Assembly: GCA_029817715.1 (NCBI GenBank) | Contig: JARUPY010000441.1 | Location: forward strand, 18,745 to 82,744 | From: Melastoma dodecandrum | Taxonomy: Eukaryota; Streptophyta; Magnoliopsida; Myrtales; Melastomataceae | Direction of reading: 5' to 3' | DNA length: 64,000 nucleotides | Part shown: piece after piece, positions 47,703 to 56,749 of the stretch | Numbering within the stretch: position 1 is the stretch's first letter | How the letters are laid out: each line of letters starts with the position of its first letter | Translations under genes and position numbers: made by a program | The notes under the pieces: model-generated | The model's database searches: none | Told to the model about the DNA's origin: nothing | Seen by the model: only the letters and a program-made list of their open reading frames with translations

Positions 47703-48617
47703 TCATATGCCGGCGTACCAAGCGTAGCCCTGGTCCTCCCAGTAGCCGCCCTTGCCCCCGCCGATGCCGGCGAAGCTGTCCACGACCTCGATGCGCATCA
47801 CGTACTTGGCCTGCTTGTAGCCGAGGTTGCGTTCGAGACGCAGCCGCAAGGGGGCGCCGTTCGCCACCGGCAGGGCTTTTCCGTTCAGCTCGTAGGCGAG
47901 GATGGTCTGGGGATGGAAGGCGTCCACGAGGTCGATGCTCTCGTAGTAGCGCACCGGCTCGGTGGCCGGCTCGGCGTCCGCGGCCTGCTGGCCGCCGGAA
48001 TCGCGCTTGTCCTCACCGCCGCCCGTTTGCCTGGTCATCGCGGGGTTGGCGTTTCCGCCGGGCGTCGCGTCGTCCGTGCCATCCCCATCGGCGCCGTCGT
48101 CCTCGCCCTGGTCCATCGTGTCGGCGCAGTGGAACACGACGTAGCGCGCCTGCGGTTTGAGCCGTGCCCGGTCCAGGATCTCGGACAGGCGCACGCCGGT
48201 CCACTTGCCGATGGCGCTCCAGCCCTCGACGCAATCGTGCCGGGTGACCTGCGTGCGCGACGGGAGCTTGCGGAGTTCAGCCAACGAGAGCTTCAGCGGC
48301 GTCTCGACAAGCCCGTCGATCTCCAAGTGGTAGGTCGCGAACTTGCGCCTCGCGAGGGCCTTGTACGCCTTGTCGGGCGGGTCCTCGGTGCCGTTCGGCT
48401 TGAACCACGGCGAGATGTCCGCCTCGGGGAACTCGGGTGCCAGCGTGCGCTCGGTCAGGAGGAGGCGCTGCACGAACAGGTTGGCGTCCTCGCCCGTCTT
48501 GAGCGTGCGTCGGAACCACTCGGCCTCGCCGAGCCGGTCGCAGCCGCCGAGCATCGCGGTGCCGGCCGCAGCGGTGGCGCCGAGCAGGAGGGCGCGGCGG
48601 CTGGGCTGCCTGATCAT
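47703..48617 (-). CDS. Tat-exported molybdopterin oxidoreductase (MsrP/sulfite oxidase-like lipoprotein)
   Basis: A 304-residue protein. Tat/lipoprotein signal SRRALLLGATAAAGTAMLGGC, with the lipobox Cys26; Mo-ligand Cys129 in RHDCVEGW; GKWTGVRLSEILD and LERNLGYKQAKYVMRIEV follow the family. The sequence is closer to MsrP-type periplasmic reductases than to sulfite oxidase because it pairs with a cytochrome b. An unusual acidic, Gly/Asp-rich insertion (about residues 170-222) sits between AIGKWTGV... and DAFHPQTILAYELNG. Its start overlaps the cytochrome b gene by four bases. Confidence 0.85.
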   Translation of the reverse strand: MIRQPSRRALLLGATAAAGTAMLGGCDRLGEAEWFRRTLKTGEDANLFVQRLLLTERTLAPEFPEADISPWFKPNGTEDPPDKAYKALARRKFATYHLEIDGLVETPLKLSLAELRKLPSRTQVTRHDCVEGWSAIGKWTGVRLSEILDRARLKPQARYVVFHCADTMDQGEDDGADGDGTDDATPGGNANPAMTRQTGGGEDKRDSGGQQAADAEPATEPVRYYESIDLVDAFHPQTILAYELNGKALPVANGAPLRLRLERNLGYKQAKYVMRIEVVDSFAGIGGGKGGYWEDQGYAWYAGI

Positions 48618-49501
48618 GCGCGGTGCTCCCGAACATCATCCCCCGCAGCGGGCTCGATCCGGCGCTCGATCACGAACCAGCCGGTGAGCATGCCGCGCAT
48701 GTTGTTCCAAAACCCAGAGAGCACGACCAGGGCGACGTGGACGACGACGAACAGGACCAGCAGGGCCGCCACGACGAAATGGACCGTCCGGGCCGACTGC
48801 CGGCCGTCGAACAGGGTCAGGAGGAAGGGGAAGGCTGCGTCCATCGCCGGCGACATCGCCAGGCCGGCCAGCACCTGCACCGGCAGCAACACGAACAGCA
48901 CCACGGCGTAGGTCAGCTTCTGGATGACGTTGTAGCGCTTTGCCTCGTCGCCTTGCGGGAAGCGCAGGGTCAGGTGTTCCCGCACCGAGGCTGCGAAGTG
49001 CCTGACCTGATCCCGCTGGGGCACGACCCGGAACCTGAGTTGGCCGCTGAACAGCCCGTACAGCAGGTAGAGGGCGCCGTTCAGGACGAAGGCCCAGGCG
49101 AAGAAGAAGTGCCAGGAGCGGCCACCGGTGAGGTCCTGGTCGCTTGGCAGGGTCAGCCACGACGGAAAGCCGCGGTCGGCCGGCTCGCCGTCGGCGCCGT
49201 CGGACGAGCCGAGCAAGCCAGTGGTGTCGAACGTGCGGCCCAGGACCGTGGTGACGCCTTTCGGCGGGTCGTCCTCGGTCTGGGACATCGCCATGAGGGG
49301 CGTGTCGAAGGTCGATACCTTGCCCCAGTACAGGGCGGGATGGGCATTGAAGATCTGCAGGCCGCTCATCAGCAGGACGAGCAGGCATAGGGCGTTGACC
49401 CAGTGCGTGACCCGGATGACGGCGGGGTGCCGGAACATCCAGCGCCGATGCTCGACCTCGCCGGTGTCAGGGGCGGAGCGCGTCAGGTAGGTCCGTGGCA
49501 C
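48614..49501 (-). CDS. cytochrome b561-family membrane protein
   Basis: A 295-residue integral membrane cytochrome with paired His ligands: RHPAVIRVTHWVNALCLLVLLMSGL at the first helix, GGRSWHFFFAWAFVLNGALYLLYG, and C-terminal ARTVHFVVAALLVLFVVVHVALVVLSGFW. Four to five helices. It should pass electrons from the quinone pool to the molybdoenzyme, as MsrQ does for MsrP, though the family is different from MsrQ. ATGA overlap with the molybdoenzyme; 78 bases after the Met-rich peptide gene. Confidence 0.87.
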   Translation of the reverse strand: MPRTYLTRSAPDTGEVEHRRWMFRHPAVIRVTHWVNALCLLVLLMSGLQIFNAHPALYWGKVSTFDTPLMAMSQTEDDPPKGVTTVLGRTFDTTGLLGSSDGADGEPADRGFPSWLTLPSDQDLTGGRSWHFFFAWAFVLNGALYLLYGLFSGQLRFRVVPQRDQVRHFAASVREHLTLRFPQGDEAKRYNVIQKLTYAVVLFVLLPVQVLAGLAMSPAMDAAFPFLLTLFDGRQSARTVHFVVAALLVLFVVVHVALVVLSGFWNNMRGMLTGWFVIERRIEPAAGDDVREHRA

Positions 49502-49578
49502 GTGGGCGACGTATCCTGGTGAACCGCGGGGCGCGGCGACCGGCCCGAAGGTCGAGCCGCCGCGTTCATGATGGTCGC

Positions 49579-49812
49579 TTACATGCGGTTCATCATCATC
49601 TTCTTCTTCATCATCCGGCGCTTCATCATCTTCTTATGCATCATGCGCTTCTTCATCATCATGCGCTCGCTGCTGCTCATGCGGACCTGGGTAATGCCGG
49701 CCGGGGCGGCCTGAAGGCCGTTCGGGCCCATCGGGGCGGCGGAGGCGGCGCCGGTTCCGAGCGCGAGGCCGCCGAGGACCGAGGCGGCGAGCGCGAGGGT
49801 GGTGATCTTCAT
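49579..49812 (-). CDS. secreted methionine/lysine-rich peptide (MrpX-like)
   Basis: A 77-residue protein: signal peptide MKITTLALAASVLGGLALGT with cleavage near ASA-A, then after a short linker a tail in which about 14 of the last 32 residues are Met, mixed with Lys/Arg (MMMKKRMMHKKMMKRRMM and so on). Such a sequence can be a scavenging substrate oxidised by hypochlorous acid, as MrpX of Azospira suillum. It is the first gene of an operon with a cytochrome b and a molybdoenzyme, matching that scheme. Metal (copper) binding is an alternative role for the Met/His-rich tail. Confidence 0.75.
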   Translation of the reverse strand: MKITTLALAASVLGGLALGTGAASAAPMGPNGLQAAPAGITQVRMSSSERMMMKKRMMHKKMMKRRMMKKKMMMNRM

Positions 49813-50073
49813 TTGGTATCTCCTGTACGGGGAAGGAATCCCCTGTCGCACAGGGAGGCAAGGCGATGCACCCACCGTAAGTTCCTGATTTTCTGAATAA
49901 ATTACCTGCGGACGATGGCCGTCAGACACGGTTTTGGGGGCGCCGAAGCGAAGCCTCTCGCCGCGCCCTGACCGGGCGTATGCCCGTCCGTACGAAGGCT
50001 TGTCCTGAAAGGTTTCAGCTTGGGCCGGGAAAGGCGTCCCTGCCGTCATGCCGACGTTGGCATGATGGTGGGA

Positions 50074-52030
50074 TCAGGTCCCCAACCCGCCATGCGCGGC
50101 GTCATACCAGTTCCATGGGGCCAGGATGCGCCAGTCGGCCCGGATGCGCCGTCCCTCCGCGATCCGCACCGTCAAGCCCCGCTCGTCGAAGAACTCCAGG
50201 AGCGGCATGGTCAGGTTGCGGCCGATGCCGGCCGTCTCGCGAAACCGCCCGACCGTCAGCAGGCCCTCGGGATGCTCCCGCGCCACCGCGTCCGCGATGC
50301 GCGCCAGTTCGGCGACTGCCTCCGGCAGCGCGTAGTAGCTATTCGAGCCACGCACGAGCCAACCGGGGCGGCCGGCCTTGTCGAGGAGGTCGCGGAGGCC
50401 GTCCGGCTCGCGGCCGAGACGCTCGGCGAGGACCGTGAGGCGGGGCTGGTCCAGGCCCGCCTCCTCGAGCGCGGCATGAACGGCATCGTAGACGACGGCG
50501 TCGGCCGGACGCAGGCGCGCCACGTGGCCGGGCAGGTGCAGGAGCGCGCCGCGTCGTAGGACCCGTTCCGTCCGGACGAGGCCGTCGAGGGCGGCCGGGA
50601 GGGCCGGACGGTCCCCGGCCTCCAGCGTCGATGCGATCTCGTCGTGAGCGAGCCCGGGGTTGTCGGGCTGCGCCATATGCGTCCGGGCGAGTTCGGACAT
50701 TACGCGCGCGGCCAGCACGGCGATCCGCGAACCCTGGAACGCGAGCCGCGGGCCATCCTCCGCGACGACCGCACCCTCCTCCGCGACGAGGGCGTCCAGC
50801 GTCGCCGCGGGCAAATTGCGCAGGCGGGCGAGGCGGGCGAGGTCGACCCGGGTCTGGAGGTGGCGAGGAGGCCTCGGAGGGCGCGGCCGTCATCCACGGT
50901 GTCGAGCGCCGCGACGACCGCCCGGCGTTCCGGCGTCCAGGGGCCCCGGCGCGGTCCGTCCACGTCGAGCACCCGACCGCCCCCGAGCGTACGCACGGCC
51001 GAGACGTCGCGCAGGACGAAGCGGTCCCCGGCCAGGGCGCCGATCTCGCGGTCGAGCGTGATCACTGCCCGGGCGGTCGCGCCCGGTTCGACCGAGCCAG
51101 CCCCGGGGAGCAACAACCGTCCCGTCACCGCGGCCGCGCCGAGATGGAGATGCACCGGGGTACGGTGGCGCAGGGGCCGACCCTCGTGCGGCAGCACGCG
51201 CACGGAGACGTCGAGGCGGGTCGCCGGGCCGTGCAGGTTCGGCGCCAGGACCCATGTGCCCCGACCCACGTCGTCGAGGGACAGCCGGGGACCGACCAGG
51301 TTCAGGGCGCAGCGTTCCCCGACGCGCGCGGTGTCAGCCACCGTGTCGTGGACGCGCACGCCGCGTACCCGCACCTCGCGTGCGCCGGGCGAGACGAGCA
51401 GCCGATCGCCCACCCGTACCGTGCCGGCATGGACGGCGCCGGTCACGACCAAGCCGGCAACGGGCACGGTGAAGTGCCGGTCGACGGCGAGCCGGAAGCC
51501 ACGGTCAGCACCGGTCGGGACGTGGGAGCCTGCCGTGGCCTCCAGCAGGCGGGCGAGGTCGTCGATGCCCGACCCCGTCAGCGCCGAACAGGCGACGACC
51601 GGCGCTCCCGCGAGGCCGGTACCTGCGAGGAGGCATGGATCTCCGCGGTGACGGCGGCGATGCGCTCCGGGTCGGCGCGGTCGGCCTTCGTCACCGCGAC
51701 GACGCCCGTGTCGATGCCGAGGAGGTCGAGGATGGCGACGTGCTCGCGGGTCTGCGGCATCACCCCGTCGTCGGCGGCGACGACGATGAGCGCGCAGGCC
51801 ACGCCGGTGGCGCCCGCCACCATGGTGCGGACCAGCCGCTCGTGCCCCGGCACGTCGACGAAGCCGAGCGGGACCCGCAGCCGACCGTTCCCCGGTGCGT
51901 AGGCGAAGCCGAGGTCGACCGTGATGCCGCGCCGCTTTTCCTCCGGCAAACGGTCGGCGTCGACGCCCGTGAGCGCCTTGATGAGCGCGGTCTTGCCGTG
52001 GTCGATGTGGCCCGCGGTGGCGACGATCAT
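50074..52030 (-). pseudogene. selB: selenocysteine-specific elongation factor SelB, frameshifted
   Basis: SelB delivers selenocysteinyl-tRNA to UGA codons that precede a SECIS hairpin. The GTPase opens [30 protein letters not shown] (switch), DVPGHERLVRTM and AVTKADRADPE follow. Then comes the EF-Tu-like beta-barrel domain (FTVPVAGLVVTGAVHAGTV) and, at the end, the winged-helix RNA-binding repeats (LDQPRLTVLAERLG, LLTVGRFRETAGIGRNLTMPLLEFFDERGLTVR). Two frame changes near 51610 and 50860 break it; each side is in good family frame. Total about 650 residues, normal. It is downstream of the SBP gene with an in-frame TGA. Confidence 0.85.
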
Positions 52031-52088
52031 GCGGCCTTCTCGTCCGCGGAAGGTGGCGGCGCGGGAGCCCCCCGCGCCGCCTTCCGCC

Positions 52089-53573
52089 TCAACCCTTGAT
52101 CCGGGTCTCGGCGAGTTCGGACATGCAGGTGTCGTAGGGCGTGAACGCCACCCTGTCCGACACCGCGAACAGGGTGAAGGGCGAGTACAGGAACAGGGCC
52201 TTGGCCTCGTCCTGCAGATAGCGCTCCACCTCCCGCACCACGCCCTCCGTCCCGGTCTCCGGCGTATGCAGCAGCTTGTCGTAGAGCGCGTCGAACGTTT
52301 CGTCCTCCGGGCTCATGCGCAGGATGCCGCCCTTGCCGAAGAACTCGCGGTGGACGACGCCGACGGGATATTGGGGCGACCAGTCGAAGTACCATTCGAG
52401 CTTGACGTCGAACGCCTCCGGCAGATCGCCCCGGTCGCTGACGAAGCGGCAGCCGAGGCCGACCTTGGCGAGGCATTGGCCAATGGCCTCCACCACGCCC
52501 TTCCAGGCGGGCGAGGCCACGAAGACCAACTCCCGCCCCCCGAGGCCCAGGCCGTCGAGCGTGCGCTTGGCACCTTCGGGGTCGTGCGGCATCGGCTTCA
52601 AGTCCGGGTCCGCGCCGTAGCGGCCGGGCTGGATGAAAGCCGGGATCACCGTGCCGTAGCCATGCGCCCCGTGCTGGAGCACGAAAGCCTGGTCGATGGC
52701 GAGGTTGAGCGCCCGGCGGGCCTCCGGGTTGCGCCAGGGCGAGTCCGGACGGTTCTCGTTGAAGACGCCCGTCAGGATCGTCTTCGCCTTCTTCATCTGG
52801 ATCTTGCCCTTGTCGGACTTGAAGGCGTGCGCCTCGTCCGTCGTCAGGTCGAAGACGACGTCGACCCGGCTGTCACCGGACGCCACGGATTTGATGCCCT
52901 CATCCTTGCCGATGACGTTGTCGTAGACGATCCGGACCGTCGGCTTGCGGGCCGGGTTCCAGTAGGTCGGGTTGGGCTCCATCACGACACGATCGGAGCG
53001 GGAATCGATCAGCGAGACACCCTCGGCGAGTACGAACGGACCAGTCCCCCACGGACCGGGTGCGTCGATCACTCACCAATGGCCTTCGGCCGAGTTGGTC
53101 TTGGGGTCGATGAAGCCCCATTCCTTCCAGAAGCGCGTCGACGGCAGATGCATGCCGCGCAGCTTCATCAACGCCGCGGAATCGCCGCCCGGAAAACGCA
53201 TGCGGATCGTCTTGTCGTCGACGGCCTCGCAGGTCACGTCCCTGGCGAAGTTCAGGAAGGCGCCCGGCGGATGCGGGTTCTCCCATTCCTGGACCTTGTC
53301 GAAGCCGAGCTTGAACATCGCGGCGTTGAACGGCTCGCCATCCTGATAGACGGCGTCGCGCATCTTGAGTTCGAGGGTCTCGCTATCGAGCCACGTCCAG
53401 GACTCCGCGAGGCTCGGCTGGCCGATCCCGTCGTGGTCGACGCGGTTGGGCTCCTCCATCGTATTCCAGGTCAGGCGGAGCCAGTTGACCGGCGATGGGT
53501 CGACCACCCTCACCGTGTTGTGGGGTCCCCAGGCGTTGCCGCCTCCGGGATCCCCGGTCGCTTGCGCGTCCAT
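52089..53573 (-). CDS. family-5 solute-binding protein with in-frame UGA (candidate selenoprotein)
   Basis: A 494-codon gene for an oligopeptide/nickel-type solute-binding protein. N-terminal part: [56 protein letters not shown]. After the [61 protein letters not shown], ending [11 protein letters not shown]. Codon 167 is TGA in EGHW-U-VIDAP, and the same frame continues, so it reads as one protein with selenocysteine. ATG at 53573 has AGGAGG five bases upstream. No signal peptide is seen, so it may be cytoplasmic. It ends 58 bases before selB on the same strand. Confidence 0.75.
53040..53061 (-). promoter_or_regulatory. SECIS-like hairpin downstream of the in-frame UGA
   Basis: On the mRNA, 11 bases after the UGA: arms ACC(C)GGTCC and GGACTGGT (8 pairs, one bulged C) with loop GUGGG. 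The loop opens with GU 20 bases after the UGA, close to the G23-U24 position used by SelB in E. coli fdhF. Confidence 0.5.
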
Positions 53574-53766
53574 GTCTCCTCCTGTGTTCGACCCGCATGG
53601 CGTGCGGGCATCGTCCGGCCCATCACGAGCCGACAAGTTGGAGGGCGCCGGCAATGACGCATGGCCCTCGATAGATCCGCCCGGGTCGCCGGCCATCCCG
53701 CCCTCGAACCCACGCAGGAAAAGTTCGCCTCCGCAGGGAGCATCGCCGCCTGCGCGCGGTGCATCC

Positions 53767-54239
53767 TCAGTCTGGGTCGTCGTCCCGGGCCATGCCCGTC
53801 GCGGCGACGCGGTCGGCGAGTTTCCTTCAACTCCTGGCGCAGGTCGGCGAGGTCGCGGTCGTCTAGCCCGGTGCGGCAGACTACGGCCTGCTGAGCCTCC
53901 GAGACCCTGACTTCCAACGACCGGCCCGTCTCCGTCAGGGCGACGAAGGACGACGCGCCGGTCATCGGCACGGGCGCGAGTGACGAAACCTGCAGCCTCC
54001 AGCCGGTCGACGAGGGGTGTGATCGCGCTGGATGTGAGTTGCAGCCGGGCGGCCAAGTCGTGCACCGCCGTCACCCCGTCCTGCCAGAGCGCCAGCATGA
54101 CGAGGTACTGCGGATAGGTCAGGCCGAGCTCGCCCAGCAGCGGCCTATAGGCGCGCACCACCGAGTTCGTCGCGGCATAGAGGGCGAAGCAGAGTTGGTC
54201 GTCCAGTTTGAGCCCGGGGTCCTTCATCGATGTCGCCAT
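53767..54239 (-). pseudogene. MarR-family transcriptional regulator, frameshifted
   Basis: A winged-helix regulator: QLCFALYAATNSVVRAYRPLLGELGLTYPQYLVMLALW, HDLAARLQLTSSAITPLVDRLEAAGFVTR and the wing RARADDRR. The frame shifts near 53970 (FVALTETGRSLEV) and near 53825 (LADRVAATGMARDDDPD). It lies 194 bases upstream of the SBP gene on the same strand, and probably controls it. MarR/OhrR-type proteins often sense oxidants. Confidence 0.72.
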
Positions 54240-54622
54240 TGACCGATGCTCCGTCCAGACGTTAATCGTTCACGCGTGAGCGATGCTGTCAACCCATCGG
54301 TTTCCCTGGCCGCACCCGAGAATGACACCGGCGCGAAGGTCGCCCAAATGCGCGGCGATTGGGTCAACAGGACCGGAAATGGTGAAATTTTGGCACGAGA
54401 GAGAAGGGGGGAGGATTAAAGGCCGGCCTGAGACGTTTTAACTTGCCCCTGAATAGATACGGCAATGTCGTTGCCGTCTTCTAGTCGGGACCACTTAGTC
54501 TAGCTGGCATCAGAAAATGATTTGAAGCAGCTTTAGCTCGCGATGTGACTTGGATGATACATCGGCGACATGCGTTATCGTCTAACTTGCGGCGCGATTG
54601 GTGTCACGAACAAGAGATTGCC
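54240..54622. other. intergenic region with one hairpin, promoter side of the barrel gene
   Basis: More AT-rich, divergent between MarR and the outer-membrane protein. A hairpin ACGGCAA-TGTCG-TTGCCGT lies at 54459-54477. No gene or tRNA (including a tRNA-Sec) is visible. Confidence 0.4.
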
Positions 54623-55452
54623 GTGATTGAAAACCTGCTTGGTATTCTGGTTGCGAGCACCGCTCTGACCGGCGCCGCCTCGGCTGCCGACCTGCCGCGC
54701 CGCGCCGCGCCGCAGCCCGTGTTCACCCCCGTCCCGGTCTTCACTTGGACCGGCGCCTATTTCGGTATCAACGCCGGCTATGTCTACACCGAGGCGGACA
54801 CGATCCGGACCGCCGGTATCGGCACGCTTCAGAACAACGTGAACAACCTGCTGCGCAGCCCGGCCGTCCGCCTGCCGCAGGACGGCTTCACCGCCGGCGG
54901 TCAGGTTGGCTACAATTATCAATTCACGCCGGGCTCCGGCATCGTCGTCGGTCTTGAGGCGGACGCGGCCTACACGGACCTCCAGCGCACGGGCGTGCAG
55001 TCGATCTTCCGCCCGGCTTTCAACCCGAACGTCCTAACCAACACGTACCGGACGGACCTCAGCTTCCTCGGCACGGTACGCGGGCGCGTCGGCTACGCCT
55101 TCGACCGCGTTTTCGTGTACGGCACGGGCGGCTTTGCCTATGGCGACGTCACTCAGCGCATCGGCTTCCAGACCGGAGCGCCGCTGACCTATTTCGGTAG
55201 CCGCTCGCGGATCGATACCGGCTACGCCTATGGCGGCGGCATCGAGTACGCCTTGCCGACCGACTCCTTCCTGAACTTCTTCCGGTCGAACGCGGTGACG
55301 ATCAAGGCCGAGTACCTGCGCTACGACCTTCGGCAGCCACAACCTTCTGGTTGGCTCCGTCGGCGGCCCGGGTGTCGGCTACATCTCCCCGCTTCCGGAC
55401 CGAAGGCGGCATCGCGCGTGCCGGCCTGAACTTCAAGTTCGGATCCTACTGA
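54623..55452 (+). pseudogene. outer-membrane beta-barrel protein (Omp25/RopB-like), frameshifted
   Basis: Signal peptide VIENLLGILVASTALTGAASA (GTG start at 54623), then the typical rhizobial ADLPRRAAPQPVFTPVPVFTWTGAYFGINAGY opening and alternating beta-strands (GQVGYNYQFTPGSGIVVGLEADAAYT, GRVGYAFDRVFVYGTGGFAYG). The last strand is shifted by two frame changes near 55335 and 55385; the true end is ARAGLNFKFGSY. Length about 275 residues, as the family. Outer membrane, probably a porin-like or structural barrel. Confidence 0.8.
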
Positions 55453-55467
55453 GATCCGGCCGAGCTG

Positions 55468-55488
55468 CTCCCGGCGCTGTGCCGGGAG
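55468..55488 (+). terminator. hairpin after the barrel gene
   Basis: CTCCCGGC-GCTGT-GCCGGGAG, 8-bp perfect stem, 16 bases after the stop codon; no U-tract. Confidence 0.45.
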
Positions 55489-55888
55489 ATGCGACGGTGG
55501 GCGAGGGGTAGTTGGTCCTCCTCGTCGCCTTCCGCCGCATGAGAGCAGCCCTCCGGCTGACCTTCGTATCCCCAGCCCGATCAAACTGGCCGCGAGGTCG
55601 GCTACACCCTGGGAGCCCCCCGCTCCTGGGGTGCTTTTTGGTACGACCACTTCCTAGTCGGGGCCGCATATGCCGAACGAGTGCTCGGGAGCGGTTCGCG
55701 AAGGGCTATGGCCGACCAGTCGCTGGTGGCCTGCTCCAGTTGATCCCAGAGCGTCCGCTTCGTCCGGGCCTGCGCCGGAAAGCGTCTCGGCCCTAATCCA
55801 CCCTGAACGGCCATCTTGCTTCCGACCCACCCCAGTCGAAAAACTCGGCCCGCCTCGGCCTCGAAAGCAGACACCCCCACGCTCCAAA
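55489..55888. other. intergenic region between the barrel gene and the Crp/Fnr gene
   Basis: Contains the terminator at 55606-55639; no coding sequence is recognised here. Confidence 0.4.
55606..55639 (+). terminator. rho-independent terminator with T-tract
   Basis: 11-bp stem ACCCTGGGAGC/GCTCCTGGGGT (two G-U pairs) with a C5 loop, followed by GCTTTTTG. It terminates transcription coming from the barrel gene. Confidence 0.75.
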
Positions 55889-56572
55889 TCAACGGTGACC
55901 TGCGGCCGCCAAGCTGGTACGGTCAACGATCTCGATTGCGCCCCGGCGAAGCTCGATCAGACCCGACTCGGCCCACTGCCCTAGAAGGCGGCTGACCACC
56001 TCACGTACGCTGCCGACGTCGTCCGCCAGCTTCTGATGGGTCACCGCGGCGACACCCCGCGGATCGGCCTCGGCCAGGAGCCGTTGCGCGAGGCGCTGCT
56101 TCAACGGCGCGAACGCGACCTCGTCGATCAGCGTGAACAGGCCGGACATCAGCCGCGTGTAGTCGTCCATGACGAAGCTGCGGAACGCGGAGCTGTCACC
56201 CATCAGGTGCTGGAACGTGGTCACCGGCAGGGCGGCGAGTTCGGTCCGCTCCTCGGCCACGCTCTGCGCCGGGAAGGTGCCGCCGGACAGGAGGCACTGC
56301 GTGGTGAGGGCACAGGTCCCGCCCGGGCCGACCTTGTAGATCAGCACCTCGCGCCCGCCCTCCGACATGCGAAAGACGCGCGTGCGGCCCTCCACGCACA
56401 TCAGGTAGTTGGCGCACTCGCCATCGAGTTCGTAGGCGGTGGCGCCCGCGTTCAGCACCGGAAAATGCACGGTTCCCCGGGCGATCTGGAGGTGCGCCGG
56501 GCTGAGAGCTTGGAGCAGCGGAAACCGGTCGATCCATCGCTCGACCTTCTGGGCGTCCGTCATGGTTGGCAT
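55889..56572 (-). CDS. Crp/Fnr-family transcriptional regulator
   Basis: A roughly 227-residue regulator with N-terminal effector domain (LLQALSPAHLQIARGTVHFPV, GGREVLIYKVGPGGTCALT, AQSVAEERTELAALP) and HTH_Crp (VTHQKLADDVGSVREVVSRLLGQWAESGLIELRR). MPTMTDAQK at residue 43 of the open frame is the likely start. Two Cys (ECANYLMC) might bind a metal or NO, but not in the FNR arrangement. It faces the pentapeptide gene across a 180-base gap with a Crp/Fnr-type palindrome. Confidence 0.85.
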   Translation of the reverse strand: MPTMTDAQKVERWIDRFPLLQALSPAHLQIARGTVHFPVLNAGATAYELDGECANYLMCVEGRTRVFRMSEGGREVLIYKVGPGGTCALTTQCLLSGGTFPAQSVAEERTELAALPVTTFQHLMGDSSAFRSFVMDDYTRLMSGLFTLIDEVAFAPLKQRLAQRLLAEADPRGVAAVTHQKLADDVGSVREVVSRLLGQWAESGLIELRRGAIEIVDRTSLAAAGHR

Positions 56573-56644
56573 GGCTCCCCCGGCCATGACGACGGGCTGA
56601 TCGTCCGGCTCGCGTTGCGTTTTTCTCCCGCCGCTCCGGACTTG

Positions 56645-56660
56645 TGTGACCTGGGTCACC
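56645..56660. promoter_or_regulatory. Crp/Fnr-type operator (TGTGA-N6-TCACC)
   Basis: TGTGACCTGGGTCACC, a 14-bp perfect palindrome core GTGACC-TG-GGTCAC, between the Crp/Fnr gene and the pentapeptide operon. Confidence 0.6.
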
Positions 56661-56749
56661 GACCGGGTGCAGCGGCCCGGCATAGCATCGCGACACAACG
56701 AACACGATAAGGGCGCCCACCCCGCGCGGTGCCCGCCGGGAGTGAACCG

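Noticed and set aside
53073..54239. A 388-residue fusion of MarR regulator and solute-binding protein
   Set aside because: The frame joins a broken MarR end and the true binding-protein start (ATG 53573 with AGGAGG), with non-coding-like sequence between.
52030..54622. tRNA-Sec (selC) or selA near selB
   Set aside because: No cloverleaf of the Sec type and no SelA motif found in this region; they may lie elsewhere in the genome.
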